NCBI GenBank assembly: GCA_046538105.1
Contig: JBKHJO010000040.1
Span: forward strand, 1-20,694
Source: JAWLEV01 sp046538105
GTDB lineage: Bacteria; Chloroflexota; Anaerolineae; UBA1429
Length of the DNA: 20,694 nucleotides
Reading direction: 5' to 3'
A program made the translations under genes and the position numbers. The notes beneath the pieces were generated by a model that did no database searches, was not told the DNA's origin, and saw only the letters and a program-made list of their open reading frames with translations. Of the stretch, positions 20,400 through 20,694 are shown in pieces (position 1 is the first letter of the stretch; every line of letters begins with the position of its first letter).

Positions 20400-20694
20400 A
20401 GTCTCGGTCTTTTTTGGAGAACGCCGGGTGCACGCAAATGTTGTAGATCATTAGTCATTGCTCGTTCGCGCAGGCTGTTCCAGGACTGCAGATGGCGCCG
20501 CTATTCTGCAAGGCCACCGCAGGTGGCCCATCTGGCCGAAAGGCCTTGCGAGCTGACTTTAGACGGCAAAAGTCGGGGAACGAACCCGAAGATGCTCGGT
20601 CTAAAGCCCAGCGCAAGGGCGCTTCGCGCCGAGCGTCGACCTGCATCGACGCATTTGGACAGTGTCCAAAAACGCTCACGCCACTTCTGTCCCA
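20400..20694. other. Structured intergenic DNA, no convincing gene
   Basis: No reading frame here has a ribosome binding site or a family-like product. Inverted repeats are dense: GCAAGGCC (20508-20515) with GGCCTTGC (20542-20549), enclosing GGCCACC-GCA-GGTGGCC (20512-20528) and GGCC-GAAA-GGCC (20534-20545); then CTTTAGAC (20557-20564) with GTCTAAAG (20599-20606); then GGGCGC/GCGCC around 20618-20630. It may be a repeat element, an untranslated RNA or the edge of an insertion; the window ends before this can be decided. Confidence 0.45.
20654..20670. repeat. 17-bp palindrome TTTGGACA-G-TGTCCAAA
   Basis: An exact inverted repeat of eight-base arms around a single G, at the right end of the structured region. 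It could be an operator for a gene beyond the window or the terminal repeat of an insertion element. Nothing in the window decides between them. Confidence 0.5.

Noticed and set aside
20570..20590. tRNA T-arm-like CGGGTTCGTTCCCCG on the minus strand
   Set aside because: The loop lacks the invariant A of TTCRANY, and no acceptor, D or anticodon arms can be fitted around it.
20455..20679. 74-codon open frame on the minus strand at the right edge
   Set aside because: It runs through dense inverted repeats, has no ribosome binding site and reads like translated repeat DNA.

Overview
The window reads as chromosomal DNA from a free-living bacterium, most likely of the Chloroflexota (Anaerolineae-like). 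This rests on the gene combination: a GroEL with a Gly-Met tail under a CIRCE element, an HspR repressor, ClpB beside ClpC, a bacterial eRF1-like (baeRF) protein, DegV, DUF362-ferredoxin and an M42 peptidase. No ribosomal RNA or other decisive phylogenetic marker is present, so the assignment is an inference. I found no CRISPR array, tRNA or intact mobile element.

Layout. Positions 1-105 (minus) hold the 5' end of an enolase-superfamily gene. Positions 382-1940 (plus) hold two overlapping HAD phosphatase genes of different classes. A GNAT acetyltransferase follows at 2006-2833 (minus). From about 2925 to 15572 lies a proteostasis island: groES-groEL (plus); two small heat-shock protein genes (minus); a divergent operon of a DnaJ-type co-chaperone, an HtrA-like protease, HspR and a baeRF protein (plus); then clpB and clpC (plus), each with its own promoter region. 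A 413-bp gap after clpC contains the clpC terminator and a stretch resembling a group II intron remnant. Next come degV (minus), a lone ParB-like gene with a DUF362-ferredoxin gene (plus), and an M42 aminopeptidase (minus) whose stop codon interlocks with that of the DUF362 gene. The last 300 bp contain no convincing gene but are dense in inverted repeats.

How the genes fit together. GroES/GroEL fold proteins. The small Hsps and the J-domain protein hold unfolded clients. ClpB disaggregates, and ClpC (which carries an LGF loop suited to ClpP docking) delivers proteins for degradation. HtrA handles damaged proteins outside the membrane. HspR probably represses some of these genes and is encoded in the dnaJ operon, which would give feedback. 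The baeRF protein would add a ribosome- or peptidyl-tRNA-directed activity to the same response. dnaK, grpE, hrcA and clpP are not in the window.

The strongest non-coding signal is a set of operator-like palindromes placed on or beside good sigma-70 promoters of the heat-shock genes. The same 14-mer GGCAAATTTGCCAA overlaps the -35 box of both groES and clpB. A near-perfect CIRCE follows the groES -10. A perfect 18-bp palindrome lies between two exact-consensus divergent promoters (hsp20/dnaJ). A third type of palindrome covers the clpC -35. This points to at least two, perhaps three or four, repressor inputs.
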